Both the position numbers and the translations under genes were made by a program. The notes beneath the pieces were generated by a model. That model ran no database searches. It saw nothing but the letters and a program-made list of their open reading frames with translations, and was not told the origin of the DNA. Shown one piece after another: positions 20,966-28,120 of a DNA stretch of 29,612 bases. Numbering within the stretch: position 1 is the stretch's first letter; every line of letters starts with the position of its first letter. Source of the stretch: Christensenella sp. UBA7588 (GTDB lineage: Bacteria > Bacillota > Clostridia > Christensenellales > CAG-917); assembly GCA_002478945.1 (NCBI GenBank), contig DLKM01000023.1:1-29612 (forward strand), in the 5' to 3' direction.

Positions 20966-22581
20966 TAGTACATTTCGGGAGCAGGTGCCGCCGCCGGTGC
21001 AGCTTCCTTAATATCTGTCACGAGGCTTTCGGTCGTAAGCAAAGTGCTTGCGACGGATGCGGCGTTTTGAAGCGCGCTACGCGTGACTTTGGTCGGGTCG
21101 AGAATACCTGCTTTGACCATATCGCAGTAGACTTCTTTTTGTGCGTCGAAGCCGTAGTTTGCTTTCTTGGAAGAAATGATTGTATTTGCGACGATGCCGC
21201 CGTCGATACCTGCGTTTGCGGCGATTTGACGGACAGGCGCTTCAAGAGCGCGAAGCACGATTTTTGCACCGGTTGCCTCGTCTCCTTCAAGTTTTGCGCA
21301 CGCCTTTCTGACTTGCGGAATAATTGAAAGAAGTGCCGTTCCTCCGCCTGCGACGATACCTTCTTCGACTGCCGCGCGAGTTGCGTTGAGAGCGTCCTCG
21401 ATACGGAGTTTCTTTTCTTTCATTTCGACTTCGGTTGCCGCGCCTACGCCGATAACCGCAACGCCGCCTGCGAGTTTTGCAACTCGTTCTTGAAGTTTTT
21501 CTTTGTCGTAATCCGAAGTGGATTCGGCAATTTGCGCACGAATGGACGCAACTCTTGCCGCGATTGCTTCGCTGTCGCCTGCACCGCCGACAATCGTAGT
21601 GTTGTCCTTGTCGACGCGAACGGATTTTGCTCTGCCGAGCATATCGAGCGTGACGTCTTTGAGTTCGTATCCGAGGTCGGTCGAAACGTAAGTTCCGCCC
21701 GTGAGAATTGCGATGTCCTCGAGATATGCCTTTCTTCTGTCGCCGAAGCCCGGTGCTTTGACTGCAACGACGTTGAACACGCCTTTGAGTTTGTTGACGA
21801 TAATGGTCGTAAGAGCCTCGCCTTCGATGTCGTCGGAGATGATGAGGAGTTTCAAGCCGTTCTTAAGCACTTGCTCGAGAAGGGGAAGAATCTCTTGAAT
21901 GCTGCTGATTTTCTTGTCCGTAATGAGGATAACGGGGTTGTCGAGTTCGGCAGACATCTTGTCCGTGTTGGTTACGAGATAAGGAGAAACGTAGCCTCTG
22001 TCGAATTGCATACCTTCGACGACGTTGAGTTCGGTGGTCATTGCCTTGCCTTCCTCGATAGTGATAACGCCGTCTTTGCCGACTTTTTCCATAGCGTCGG
22101 AGATAAGTTGACCTATATTCTCGTCGCCTGCGGAAATCGAAGCGACTTGTGCGATTGCGGTTTTGTCCTCGACTTCCTTGCTTATCTTTTTAAGCTCGTC
22201 GACCGCAACGCCCGTCGCGTACATAATGCCTCTCTTGAGAACCATCGGATTTGCGCCTGCCGCAACGTTCTTCAAGCCCTCTTTGACGATTGCCTGTGCA
22301 AGAACGGATGCCGTAGTCGTGCCGTCGCCTGCCACGTCGTTAGTCTTGGTTGCGACTTCGCGAATGATTTGCGCGCCCATATTTTCAAACGGGTCGGAAA
22401 GAACTACGTCCTTTGCAATGGTTACGCCGTCGTTGGTTACGAGCGGTGCGCCGTAAGGTCTGTCGAGAACGACGTTTCTGCCCTTGGGACCGAGAGTGAT
22501 TTTGACCGTATTTGCCAATGCGTCGACGCCTGCTTCCAAAGCCTTTCTTGCGTCGTCGCCGTACTTAAATTGCTTTGCCAT
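20965..22581 (-). CDS. groEL: Chaperonin GroEL
   Basis: 538 residues, the normal length. It begins AKQFKYGDDARKALEAGVDALANTVKITLGPKGRNVVLD and has the ATP site GDGTTTASVLAQ (~86-97) and GGGTALL (~413). It forms the 14-mer folding chamber with GroES in the cytosol. The C-terminus ends in an Ala/Pro stretch and EMY rather than a Gly-Gly-Met tail. GroES is 11 nt upstream; AAGGAGGCTATTT gives a strong ribosome site. Regulation is by CIRCE upstream of groES. The stop codon touches the outer stem of a structured 3' element. Confidence 0.99.
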   Translation of the reverse strand: MAKQFKYGDDARKALEAGVDALANTVKITLGPKGRNVVLDRPYGAPLVTNDGVTIAKDVVLSDPFENMGAQIIREVATKTNDVAGDGTTTASVLAQAIVKEGLKNVAAGANPMVLKRGIMYATGVAVDELKKISKEVEDKTAIAQVASISAGDENIGQLISDAMEKVGKDGVITIEEGKAMTTELNVVEGMQFDRGYVSPYLVTNTDKMSAELDNPVILITDKKISSIQEILPLLEQVLKNGLKLLIISDDIEGEALTTIIVNKLKGVFNVVAVKAPGFGDRRKAYLEDIAILTGGTYVSTDLGYELKDVTLDMLGRAKSVRVDKDNTTIVGGAGDSEAIAARVASIRAQIAESTSDYDKEKLQERVAKLAGGVAVIGVGAATEVEMKEKKLRIEDALNATRAAVEEGIVAGGGTALLSIIPQVRKACAKLEGDEATGAKIVLRALEAPVRQIAANAGIDGGIVANTIISSKKANYGFDAQKEVYCDMVKAGILDPTKVTRSALQNAASVASTLLTTESLVTDIKEAAPAAAPAPEMY

Positions 22582-22592
22582 AAATAGCCTCC

Positions 22593-22877
22593 TTACTCAA
22601 CGATTGCGAGAATATCCGCTTGACGAACGATAACTACTTCCTCTCCGTCAACCTTAAACTCGCTGCCTGCATATTTGCTATAAAGAACCGTGTCGCCGAC
22701 CTTGACTTGCATAGTCACGTCGACTCCGTCTATCATACCGCCGGGACCTACTGCCAAAACTTTTGCAAGTTGCGGTTTTTCCTTTGCCGCGCCGGGAAGC
22801 ACGATACCGCTTGCGGTTTTTTCATCTGTTTCGATTGCCTTGATGACAACTTTGTCAAACAATGGTTTGATTGTCAT
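22593..22877 (-). CDS. groES: Co-chaperonin GroES
   Basis: 94 residues. IKPLFDKVVIKAIETDEKTASGIVLPGAAKEKPQLAKVLAVGPGG includes the mobile loop (~17-32); then GDTVLYSKYAGSEFKVDGEEVVIVRQADILAIVE completes the fold. It forms the heptameric lid of GroEL. It is the first gene of groES-groEL, with CGGAGGCGTAAT as ribosome site and a CIRCE element 32 nt upstream. Confidence 0.99.
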   Translation of the reverse strand: MTIKPLFDKVVIKAIETDEKTASGIVLPGAAKEKPQLAKVLAVGPGGMIDGVDVTMQVKVGDTVLYSKYAGSEFKVDGEEVVIVRQADILAIVE

Positions 22878-22908
22878 ATTACGCCTCCGTTTTAAGTTTC
22901 ATAATCAT

Positions 22909-22935
22909 TTAGCACTCTATGTGCTTGATTGCTAA
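22909..22935 (-). promoter_or_regulatory. CIRCE operator (HrcA site)
   Basis: TTAGCACTC (22909-22917), 9 bases, GATTGCTAA (22927-22935). It differs from the CIRCE consensus TTAGCACTC-N9-GAGTGCTAA at one base. It lies between the groES promoter and its ribosome site, so heat-shock repression by HrcA is expected. hrcA itself is not in this window. Confidence 0.93.
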
Positions 22936-22936
22936 C

Positions 22937-22965
22937 AGTTTATAACAACGGTTGCCAAATGTCAA
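22937..22965 (-). promoter_or_regulatory. groES-groEL promoter
   Basis: Minus strand: -35 TTGACA (22965-22960), 17-bp spacer, -10 TAAACT (22942-22937). TATAAA two bases upstream is an alternative -10 with a 15-bp spacer. The CIRCE operator follows directly. Confidence 0.75.
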
Positions 22966-23017
22966 TATATTATGCAAGTTTTTTTCAATTTTTTATGGGT
23001 AAATTGAAAAGTCTTTG

Positions 23018-23046
23018 TTGAATATTGTATGTTTTCGTGCTAAACT
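23018..23046 (+). promoter_or_regulatory. Promoter of the dCMP deaminase gene
   Basis: -35 TTGAAT (23018-23023), 17-bp spacer, -10 TAAACT (23041-23046). Divergent from groES. Confidence 0.68.
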
Positions 23047-23083
23047 CATTTATATCAATAAATATTGCGCGCAAGGAGCGGAT

Positions 23084-23533
23084 ATGAACAACTGGGACAA
23101 AAGATTTATGGATATGGCTGAACTCGTGTCGACTTGGACGAGTTGCGCAAGAGCGGGACGCGCAATAGGCGCGATTATCGTCAAGGACAAACGCATTTTG
23201 ACAACGGGATATAACGGCGCGCCGGCAGGAATACTCAACTGCAGAGACAAAGGCTATTGTATGCGCGACAAACTCGGCATCAAGAGCGGTACTTGCGCCG
23301 AAAAATGCTACGCCGTTCACGCCGAACAAAACGCAATCGTTCAAGCGGCAAAACTCGGAATCTCCGTTGACGGCGCAACGCTTTACTGCACGCACCAACC
23401 CTGCACGATATGCACGAGGCTCATCATAAACAGCGGAATTAAGAGGGTCGTCTACAAACATCCCTACCCCGACGATTTTTCTATGGAACTGTTCGGAGAA
23501 GCCGGCATTTTGGTGGAACAGTTTACGGAATAA
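23084..23533 (+). CDS. Deoxycytidylate deaminase (ComEB-like)
   Basis: 149 residues from the ATG at 23084, chosen because AAGGAG lies 5 nt upstream; the longer frame from 23015 has none and overlaps the promoter. The catalytic zinc site is HAE (79-81, Glu is the proton shuttle) and PCTIC (C107, C110). The N-terminal WTSCARAGRAIGAIIVKDKRILTTGYNGAPAG and Cys-rich loop (C53, C59, C71, C75) fit the dCMP deaminase group rather than cytidine or tRNA deaminases. It makes dUMP for thymidylate synthesis in the cytosol. The gene is monocistronic, with a terminator 10 bases after the stop. Confidence 0.93.
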   Translation: MNNWDKRFMDMAELVSTWTSCARAGRAIGAIIVKDKRILTTGYNGAPAGILNCRDKGYCMRDKLGIKSGTCAEKCYAVHAEQNAIVQAAKLGISVDGATLYCTHQPCTICTRLIINSGIKRVVYKHPYPDDFSMELFGEAGILVEQFTE

Positions 23534-23542
23534 AAATTTGAC

Positions 23543-23572
23543 AAAATCGTGCATTTAATTGCGCGATTTTTT
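23543..23572 (+). terminator. Terminator after the dCMP deaminase gene
   Basis: An 11-bp stem AAAATCGTGCA with TGCGCGATTTT (one G-U pair), 6-nt loop, ending in six T. Confidence 0.9.
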
Positions 23573-23595
23573 AATACTATATTCAGAGGTGTAAA

Positions 23596-24099
23596 ATGAA
23601 TTTATCTGAAAGAATCAAATCAAACGGTTTCATAACCGCAATATTACTAGCAGTCGTAGGAGTGCTGTTTTGCACTTTGCGTTCGCAATTCGTCAGCGCG
23701 CTTTTGACGGTTGTCGGCGTTGTGCTTATCATACTCGGCGTACTCGACCTTATCGGCAAAAAATGGGCACTCGGCGCAATCGAACTTGCCGTCGGCATCA
23801 TAATCATAGCGTGCGGCTGGACAATCGTAGACATAACGTTGCTTATACTCGGCATCGTGCTGATAGTATACGCGGTTTACGCATTTGCGTGCAATATGTC
23901 CAAGATAAAAAGCGCAAATAAATACGATAAAGTGCTTTTTGTGCTAAATCCCGTGATTCTGCTCGTTATAGGCATACTGCTCGTGGTTGCGAGATGGTAT
24001 ATGGTAGACGCCGTATTTATCGTGCTGGGAGTTATTGCGATTGTGGAAGGCATTATGCTTTTCATCGGCAGTCTCAAAGCGGACAAAGCGTCTAAATAA
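23596..24099 (+). CDS. DUF308 (HdeD-type) small membrane protein
   Basis: 167 residues, nearly all hydrophobic, with about six membrane helices. Repeated units of the form A(L)LTVVGVVLIILGVLDLIGKKW, LLILGIVLIVYAVYAF and VFIVLGVIAIVEGIMLFIG are the DUF308/HdeD pattern. HdeD helps acid resistance in E. coli, but the Bacillota relatives have no proven function. AGAGGTG precedes ATG. A -10-like TACTAT lies upstream, with no good -35. The gene is alone and converges on the kinase-like gene. Confidence 0.88.
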   Translation: MNLSERIKSNGFITAILLAVVGVLFCTLRSQFVSALLTVVGVVLIILGVLDLIGKKWALGAIELAVGIIIIACGWTIVDITLLILGIVLIVYAVYAFACNMSKIKSANKYDKVLFVLNPVILLVIGILLVVARWYMVDAVFIVLGVIAIVEGIMLFIGSLKADKASK

Positions 24100-24138
24100 T
24101 CACAAAAAATCAAATCGCTATCGCGTTTGAACGCAACC

Positions 24139-24167
24139 AAAAACAGCCCCGTTTCGAGGCTGTTTTT
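24139..24167. terminator. Bidirectional terminator between converging genes
   Basis: Stem AAAAACAGCC with GGCTGTTTTT around 9 nt; T-run follows on the plus strand and the stem's A side gives T on the minus strand. It serves the DUF308 gene and the kinase-like gene. Confidence 0.9.
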
Positions 24168-24199
24168 TATATCGTTCGTTTTGATATAAACCGTATCGA

Positions 24200-24817
24200 T
24201 TATTCTTCGTCAAAGCGCAGATACGCTTCTTTCAGAATTTTGGCGCAGTTTTCCACGCCTATCGCCGTGCTGTTGAGCGTGATGTGGTAGTTGTCGCTTT
24301 CGCCCCACTCCGCGTCGGTATAATAGCGATAGTGTCTTGCTCTCATACGGTCGTTTTCTTTGATAAGTCTTTCCGCCTTTTTGGCGTCGTCCGTGCGACG
24401 ATAAATATTGATAACTCTGTCTATCCTGTCTTTCATATCCGCGTGGATAAACACATCGAGGCATTTATACTTATCTTTCAAGACGTAATCGGCGCATCTT
24501 CCGACGATTACGCACGCGCCTTGTTTTGCAAACTTTTCTATTGCGTCCGCTTCGCTCGAATATATGCGCGATTCGATGTTTTCAAAGTTGCTTACCATAT
24601 TTGCGCCGAATATCGACGGCGTAAACGCAAACGAGGATATTCCTCTCATTTTCTGCTCGTTTTCTTTGATGAACTCTTGCGCAAATCCCGAATTTTCCGA
24701 CGCTTGAGCGATTATCTCTTTGTCGTAAAACGGAATTCCCAGCTCGTCTGCCAACAATTTGCCGATAAATCTTCCGCCGCTTCCGTATTGACGTGAAATC
24801 GTAACGATAGTTTTCAT
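24200..24817 (-). CDS. Cytidylate kinase-like family protein
   Basis: 205 residues from the ATG at 24817 (GGAGGGATT just upstream; a longer frame to 24886 overlaps the MATE gene and is rejected). The N-terminus KTIVTISRQYGSGGRFIGKLLADELGIPFYDKEII is the modified P-loop of this family, followed by CVIVGRCADYVLKDKYKCLDVFIHADMKDRIDRVI and RRTDDAKKAERLIKENDRMRARHYRYYTDAEWG (lid with Arg residues). The family is related to CMP kinase but its substrate is not established. It lies 58 nt after a MATE gene on the same strand, an arrangement frequent in Clostridia, so the two are probably co-transcribed. Confidence 0.88.
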   Translation of the reverse strand: MKTIVTISRQYGSGGRFIGKLLADELGIPFYDKEIIAQASENSGFAQEFIKENEQKMRGISSFAFTPSIFGANMVSNFENIESRIYSSEADAIEKFAKQGACVIVGRCADYVLKDKYKCLDVFIHADMKDRIDRVINIYRRTDDAKKAERLIKENDRMRARHYRYYTDAEWGESDNYHITLNSTAIGVENCAKILKEAYLRFDEE

Positions 24818-24875
24818 AATCCCTCCTTCATAGAGCCTTCGCTCTATTATATTATCCTTCGTTTTTTTATTTTCG

Positions 24876-26354
24876 TCAAGACTCAATTTGAGTCGAGTCG
24901 TCGTCGATTTTATCTTCTAAAGACATATTTTTGCAATACTCTTGCATCTTTTCTTCGACTGCGACGGCGTCGTCTCCGACGTCTATGGCTTTAATCTTTT
25001 TGTCAATCGCTTGTTTCAAGAATATTGCCGCAAAGATACAAGTCAACGCTTCGGCAATGAGAAACGTCCACCACACCGTCTTTGTCACGTCTTTCGTCAA
25101 CGTAAAAAGATACGCCGTCGGGAACACGAAAACGACAAGCCTCAACAGCGACAACACGAGCGGTTTTACCGCATATCCGAGGGCTTGCAAAACGCCTTGC
25201 ACCGCCACGACGAACCCCATAAACACAAAACTTATCGCGCCTATTCTCGTGGCTCTTTCGCATACCGCTATCAACGCCTCCGACGAGCCTTCCGACAATG
25301 CGAACAACTTTGCGAGCGGCGTCGCTATGCATTCAAACAAAACGGCGATTACCGCGCACACGATAAGCGTGTCCGTTACGCCGTATTTGATGCAATCGGT
25401 TGCCCTTTGACTGTCTTTCATACCGTAGTTGAAAGACAGTATCGTGATTATGGTATTAGACAGTCCGAAAGCGGAAAACAACGCTATCTGTTGTATCTTG
25501 TAATATATACCGAAAGAGCCTACGAGTATCGTCGTGTCCGCTTTTGCGGTGCCGAGTATGGCGTTCATTCCCGCCATCATCACGGAAAGCAACGCTTGCA
25601 TAAGCGCGGCGGATACTCCTATCTTGTAAATGCGCCCTATTATCTTGAAATCGGGTTTTATATACTTTATATGTCCGTTTATCTCCTTATTTGTGCAATA
25701 ATGGAAAATCATTGCGATTATCAGCGACGCGAATTGTCCGATTATCGTTGCCCACGCCGCGCCTGCGACGCCCATTCCGAGAGGAAAGATAAAAACGTAA
25801 TCCAACACGATATTGCACACCGCGCCCGACACCTGTGATATGGTTGAATACATAGTCTTGCCAGTCGCTTGCAAGAATCTCTCGTATACGGTATAACCTA
25901 TCGAGCCGAGAGAGAAACAACAACATATTTTCAGATAGGTCGCGCCCATTTCCACGACGGTTTCGTCTTGAGTAAAAAGCGATATAAACCACTTTGACAA
26001 AAACAGACCGAACAGCAAAAACAATGCGTAAATAATTATGCTCAAAAAGATGCCGTTGCCTGCCGTTTTGTTGACTCTTTCGCCGTCCTTTTCTCCAAGG
26101 CTTTTGCTTAGACACGCATTGATGCCTATGCCCGTTCCCACGCCTATCGCTATCATCATAATCTGCACGGGGAAAGCAAGAGTCAACGCCTGATTTGCGA
26201 TTGCGCCAACACCCTCCATATTGGCAACGAAAACGCTGTCGACAACGTTGTAAAGAGCTTGAAGCACCATAGATACAATCATCGGCAATCCCATCTTCCA
26301 AAAAAGTTTTTTGAGAGGTTGCACCGCCATTTTGTTTTGATTCGTTTCTTCCAT
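24876..26354 (-). CDS. MATE-family efflux transporter with structured mRNA leader
   Basis: 492 residues. Twelve-helix MATE core: PLKKLFWKMGLPMIVSMVLQALYNVVDSVFVANM (~13-46), GVGTGIGINACLSKSLGEKDGERVNKTAGNG, and a second half starting at ~235. It exports an unknown cation or drug across the membrane. A cytosolic acidic tail follows ~455 (DVGDDAVAVEEKMQEY...). It differs from the MATE at 10238: the two share family features only. GGAAGGAAT precedes ATG. The leader (26355-26440) can form two mutually exclusive hairpins, suggesting attenuation or a riboswitch. A cytidylate-kinase-like gene follows. Confidence 0.95.
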   Translation of the reverse strand: MEETNQNKMAVQPLKKLFWKMGLPMIVSMVLQALYNVVDSVFVANMEGVGAIANQALTLAFPVQIMMIAIGVGTGIGINACLSKSLGEKDGERVNKTAGNGIFLSIIIYALFLLFGLFLSKWFISLFTQDETVVEMGATYLKICCCFSLGSIGYTVYERFLQATGKTMYSTISQVSGAVCNIVLDYVFIFPLGMGVAGAAWATIIGQFASLIIAMIFHYCTNKEINGHIKYIKPDFKIIGRIYKIGVSAALMQALLSVMMAGMNAILGTAKADTTILVGSFGIYYKIQQIALFSAFGLSNTIITILSFNYGMKDSQRATDCIKYGVTDTLIVCAVIAVLFECIATPLAKLFALSEGSSEALIAVCERATRIGAISFVFMGFVVAVQGVLQALGYAVKPLVLSLLRLVVFVFPTAYLFTLTKDVTKTVWWTFLIAEALTCIFAAIFLKQAIDKKIKAIDVGDDAVAVEEKMQEYCKNMSLEDKIDDDSTQIES

Positions 26355-26440
26355 ATTCCTTCCTTTCCGAGCAACAAAAAAATCGTGTCGCTCGGCAAAA
26401 TCACTACAATCCGGATTTACGCCATAGGCAACACGATTTT
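26355..26440 (-). promoter_or_regulatory. Structured leader of the second MATE gene, candidate riboregulator
   Basis: On the minus strand, AAAATCGTGT (26440-26431) can pair with ACACGATTTT (26388-26379), followed by more T, as a terminator. Alternatively CCGAGCGACA (26395-26386) can pair with TGTTGCTCGG (26377-26368), one G-U, excluding that terminator and placing a stem next to the ribosome site. Within the first hairpin, GGCGTAAATC and GATTTTGCC form a further stem with loop CGGATTGTAGT. The wobble pairs exist only on the minus strand. Leaders of Clostridial MATE genes include guanidine riboswitches; I cannot verify that class here. Confidence 0.6.
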
Positions 26441-26491
26441 CGTAAATATTTTATATTTTGGAATATTCTAACACTTTTTCGATTTCTGCGT

Positions 26492-26522
26492 AAGCGTTTT
26501 ACGCCAAAACGCTTGTTTTTTC
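26492..26522 (+). terminator. Terminator-like hairpin on the plus strand with no plus gene before it
   Basis: Stem AAGCGTTTT with AAAACGCTT around ACGCC, then GTTTTTTC. The only neighbour is the minus-strand MATE leader. An overlapping alternative hairpin, GCGTAA/TTACGC, also exists. Confidence 0.5.
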
Positions 26523-26578
26523 TTTTGACCTTTCTCGTTGTCTTTTTGTCGCGATTTTTTTATATTCCCTGTTCTCGA

Positions 26579-26616
26579 CAAAAAAAAGAGAATCGCATTA
26601 TCTAAATACGATTCTC
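26579..26616 (-). terminator. Terminator after the InlB-repeat-like lipoprotein gene
   Basis: Stem GAGAATCG (26588-26595) with CGATTCTC (26609-26616), 13-nt loop, then eight T on the minus strand. It lies 25 bases past the stop codon. Confidence 0.88.
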
Positions 26617-26640
26617 AAACGATATAATCGTCATTTGCGT

Positions 26641-27432
26641 TTAGACAAAAGTTGCGGTCAAGCATAAGTCTTTTATATACGTCGGATAAAAGTCGCTTCC
26701 TATCAGTTTGATAAAAATCGCAAGCGAGTTGCTATTGTTAAAAGTGTTTTTGCCGAATACTCTTGCACTGCACTCCGTTGAAAAACTTATTTCGTTGTAA
26801 TCGAGACCTTTTAATTCAACGGTTTTTGTGAAAAATGCTTCTGCGCTGCTATCGTCCGCATCCTGAAATACGATTCTTCTTTCCACCACACGATTAGGGT
26901 CGTTGCCGAATCCGGAATTTGGCGGACACGACATTTTGAAACTAAAAGTTATGCGAACTTTTCTGTCAAGATTGCCTGCAACAGCACTATATCTGTCCAT
27001 ATCTTCTTCGGTTACGTTTGCAGACAGTACCCTGCTTCCCGAAAACGAGAACGTGTTCCCGTTCCATTTGATTCCGTTCAAAACCGTAAAACCGTCTACG
27101 ATGACCCATTGTGCGTAAAACACGTCGGGATAACTAAAATTCCATAACGTAGTTGACTTTCCGTTGCAATCGAAGTACTTTGTTCCGCCGTTTTTCTTAT
27201 CGTAATATCCTTTTAGAAAATATCCCGATTTTACGGGAGTTGCCGAAGGCTTTATCGTTGCTATTTCATTTTCGCTAAGAGAAAATTTATACTGCAAATC
27301 TTCGACGAATACCGTTACGTCTTGCTTCTTTGCGGTAGCACCCGATATTTTGTCACAAGCACAAAAAAATACAAAAACGCAACAAATTACGAGGATAACC
27401 GCGATACAATTTTTTGCCGTTCTTTCCTGCAT
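26641..27432 (-). CDS. Lipoprotein with one InlB B-repeat-like unit
   Basis: 263 residues. Signal peptide with lipobox FCAC (Cys26). Residues ~58-110 (ATIKPSATPVKSGYFLKGYYD...GGTKYFDCNGKST...DVFYAQW) have the InlB B-repeat/Listeria-Bacteroides pattern (GYxFxGWY ... YAxW), common in surface proteins. The remaining ~150 residues are beta-rich and unrecognised. It is the second gene of a two-gene unit, 12 nt after an 81-residue protein. Its ribosome site is weak (AGGCGG, distant), so coupling to that gene is likely. The promoter with palindromic operator at 27733 should control both. Confidence 0.85.
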   Translation of the reverse strand: MQERTAKNCIAVILVICCVFVFFCACDKISGATAKKQDVTVFVEDLQYKFSLSENEIATIKPSATPVKSGYFLKGYYDKKNGGTKYFDCNGKSTTLWNFSYPDVFYAQWVIVDGFTVLNGIKWNGNTFSFSGSRVLSANVTEEDMDRYSAVAGNLDRKVRITFSFKMSCPPNSGFGNDPNRVVERRIVFQDADDSSAEAFFTKTVELKGLDYNEISFSTECSARVFGKNTFNNSNSLAIFIKLIGSDFYPTYIKDLCLTATFV

Positions 27433-27444
27433 ATTGTCAACCGC

Positions 27445-27690
27445 CTATCTTTTTTTGAACTTGCATACATAAGTAACAGTATAACTTTTCTTTGCTCGAT
27501 AGATGTCTTTAAGTTGTCCCAAAAAACCGTTGTTGGCAACTTCTTCATAATAACCTACGAAATCGTACCCTTCCCTGTCCTTTGCGGCAATCAAATCTTC
27601 GAGTTTTTCGTCGATACTTTTTCCAAATACGGGGTCGGTGCTTCCCGTAACCGTTTCAGATACATATCTGCTTGAACTAAATAATCCCAT
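27445..27690 (-). CDS. Small cytosolic protein, unrecognised (DUF4177-like pattern)
   Basis: 81 residues from the ATG at 27690, with GGAGGAG just upstream; the longer frame to 27777 would run through the promoter and operator and is rejected. No signal peptide or membrane helix is seen. IDEKLEDLIAAKDREGYDFVGYYEEV...YTVTYVCKFKKR recalls small DUF4177-type folds, where a helix precedes a 'GYEFVG' strand and a C-terminal strand, but I do not claim family membership. It is the first gene after the operator and is co-transcribed with the lipoprotein at 26641. Confidence 0.75.
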   Translation of the reverse strand: MGLFSSSRYVSETVTGSTDPVFGKSIDEKLEDLIAAKDREGYDFVGYYEEVANNGFLGQLKDIYRAKKSYTVTYVCKFKKR

Positions 27691-27732
27691 TCTTCTCCTC
27701 CGTGATTCTTTTTGGCACATTTGCCTAACTAC

Positions 27733-27761
27733 ATCATAATCGTACAATGTACGATTGTCAA
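27733..27761 (-). promoter_or_regulatory. Promoter whose whole 17-bp spacer is a palindromic operator
   Basis: Minus strand: -35 TTGACA (27761-27756), -10 TATGAT (27738-27733). The spacer 27739-27755 is exactly the perfect palindrome ATCGTACAATGTACGAT. A similar half-site, CATTGTGCGATT (27775-27786), lies 30 bp on, toward the HTH gene at 27815. It has the same design as 2618-2647. Confidence 0.88.
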
Positions 27762-27814
27762 GAAAAAAATCAACCATTGTGCGATTATGAACATACTAAA
27801 TCAAGAGGCTTATT

Positions 27815-28027
27815 ATGGAATTAAAAGACATTCAATTTAGACTCAGAACCGCAATCAAGCAATGCGGTATAGAACAAAAAGATATTGCCCTCGCTATCGG
27901 GGTCTCTCCTCAAACCATTTCTAAGTATATGAGAAAAGACGTTTTTCCCGCACTCGACACGTTGGCAAAACTTTGTAGAGTCATCGACGTTTCGGCAGAT
28001 TACATTTTGGGACTGGAACCCGTGTAA
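27815..28027 (+). CDS. Single-domain HTH (Cro/C1-type) regulator, 70 aa
   Basis: One HTH_3 domain makes up the protein: FRLRTAIKQCGIEQKDIALAIGVSPQTISKYMRKDVFPALDTLAKLCRVIDVSADYILGLEP. Recognition helix is PQTISKYMRK. It is divergent from the small-protein/lipoprotein pair and close to a palindromic operator, so it probably represses that promoter (inferred). A ribosome site AGAGG lies 7 nt before ATG, unlike its counterpart at 2680. Length (70), the DVS-ADY-LG ending and the divergent lipoprotein gene match the module at 1864-2892. Confidence 0.9.
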   Translation: MELKDIQFRLRTAIKQCGIEQKDIALAIGVSPQTISKYMRKDVFPALDTLAKLCRVIDVSADYILGLEPV

Positions 28028-28064
28028 TATCTCGGTTGCGTATATCGGTTGAGCCTCGTACGCA

Positions 28065-28093
28065 TTGACTTTTGCGCAAATTATATCTATAAT
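28065..28093 (+). promoter_or_regulatory. Promoter of the rRNA methyltransferase gene
   Basis: -35 TTGACT (28065-28070), 17-bp spacer, -10 TATAAT (28088-28093). Confidence 0.85.
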
Positions 28094-28120
28094 TCTATTA
28101 TTATTTTTAGGCGGTGGATT

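Noticed and set aside
28049..28120. Upstream-extended start for the rRNA methyltransferase
   Set aside because: The extension runs through a consensus promoter and has no ribosome site; the PUA domain begins at the inner ATG.
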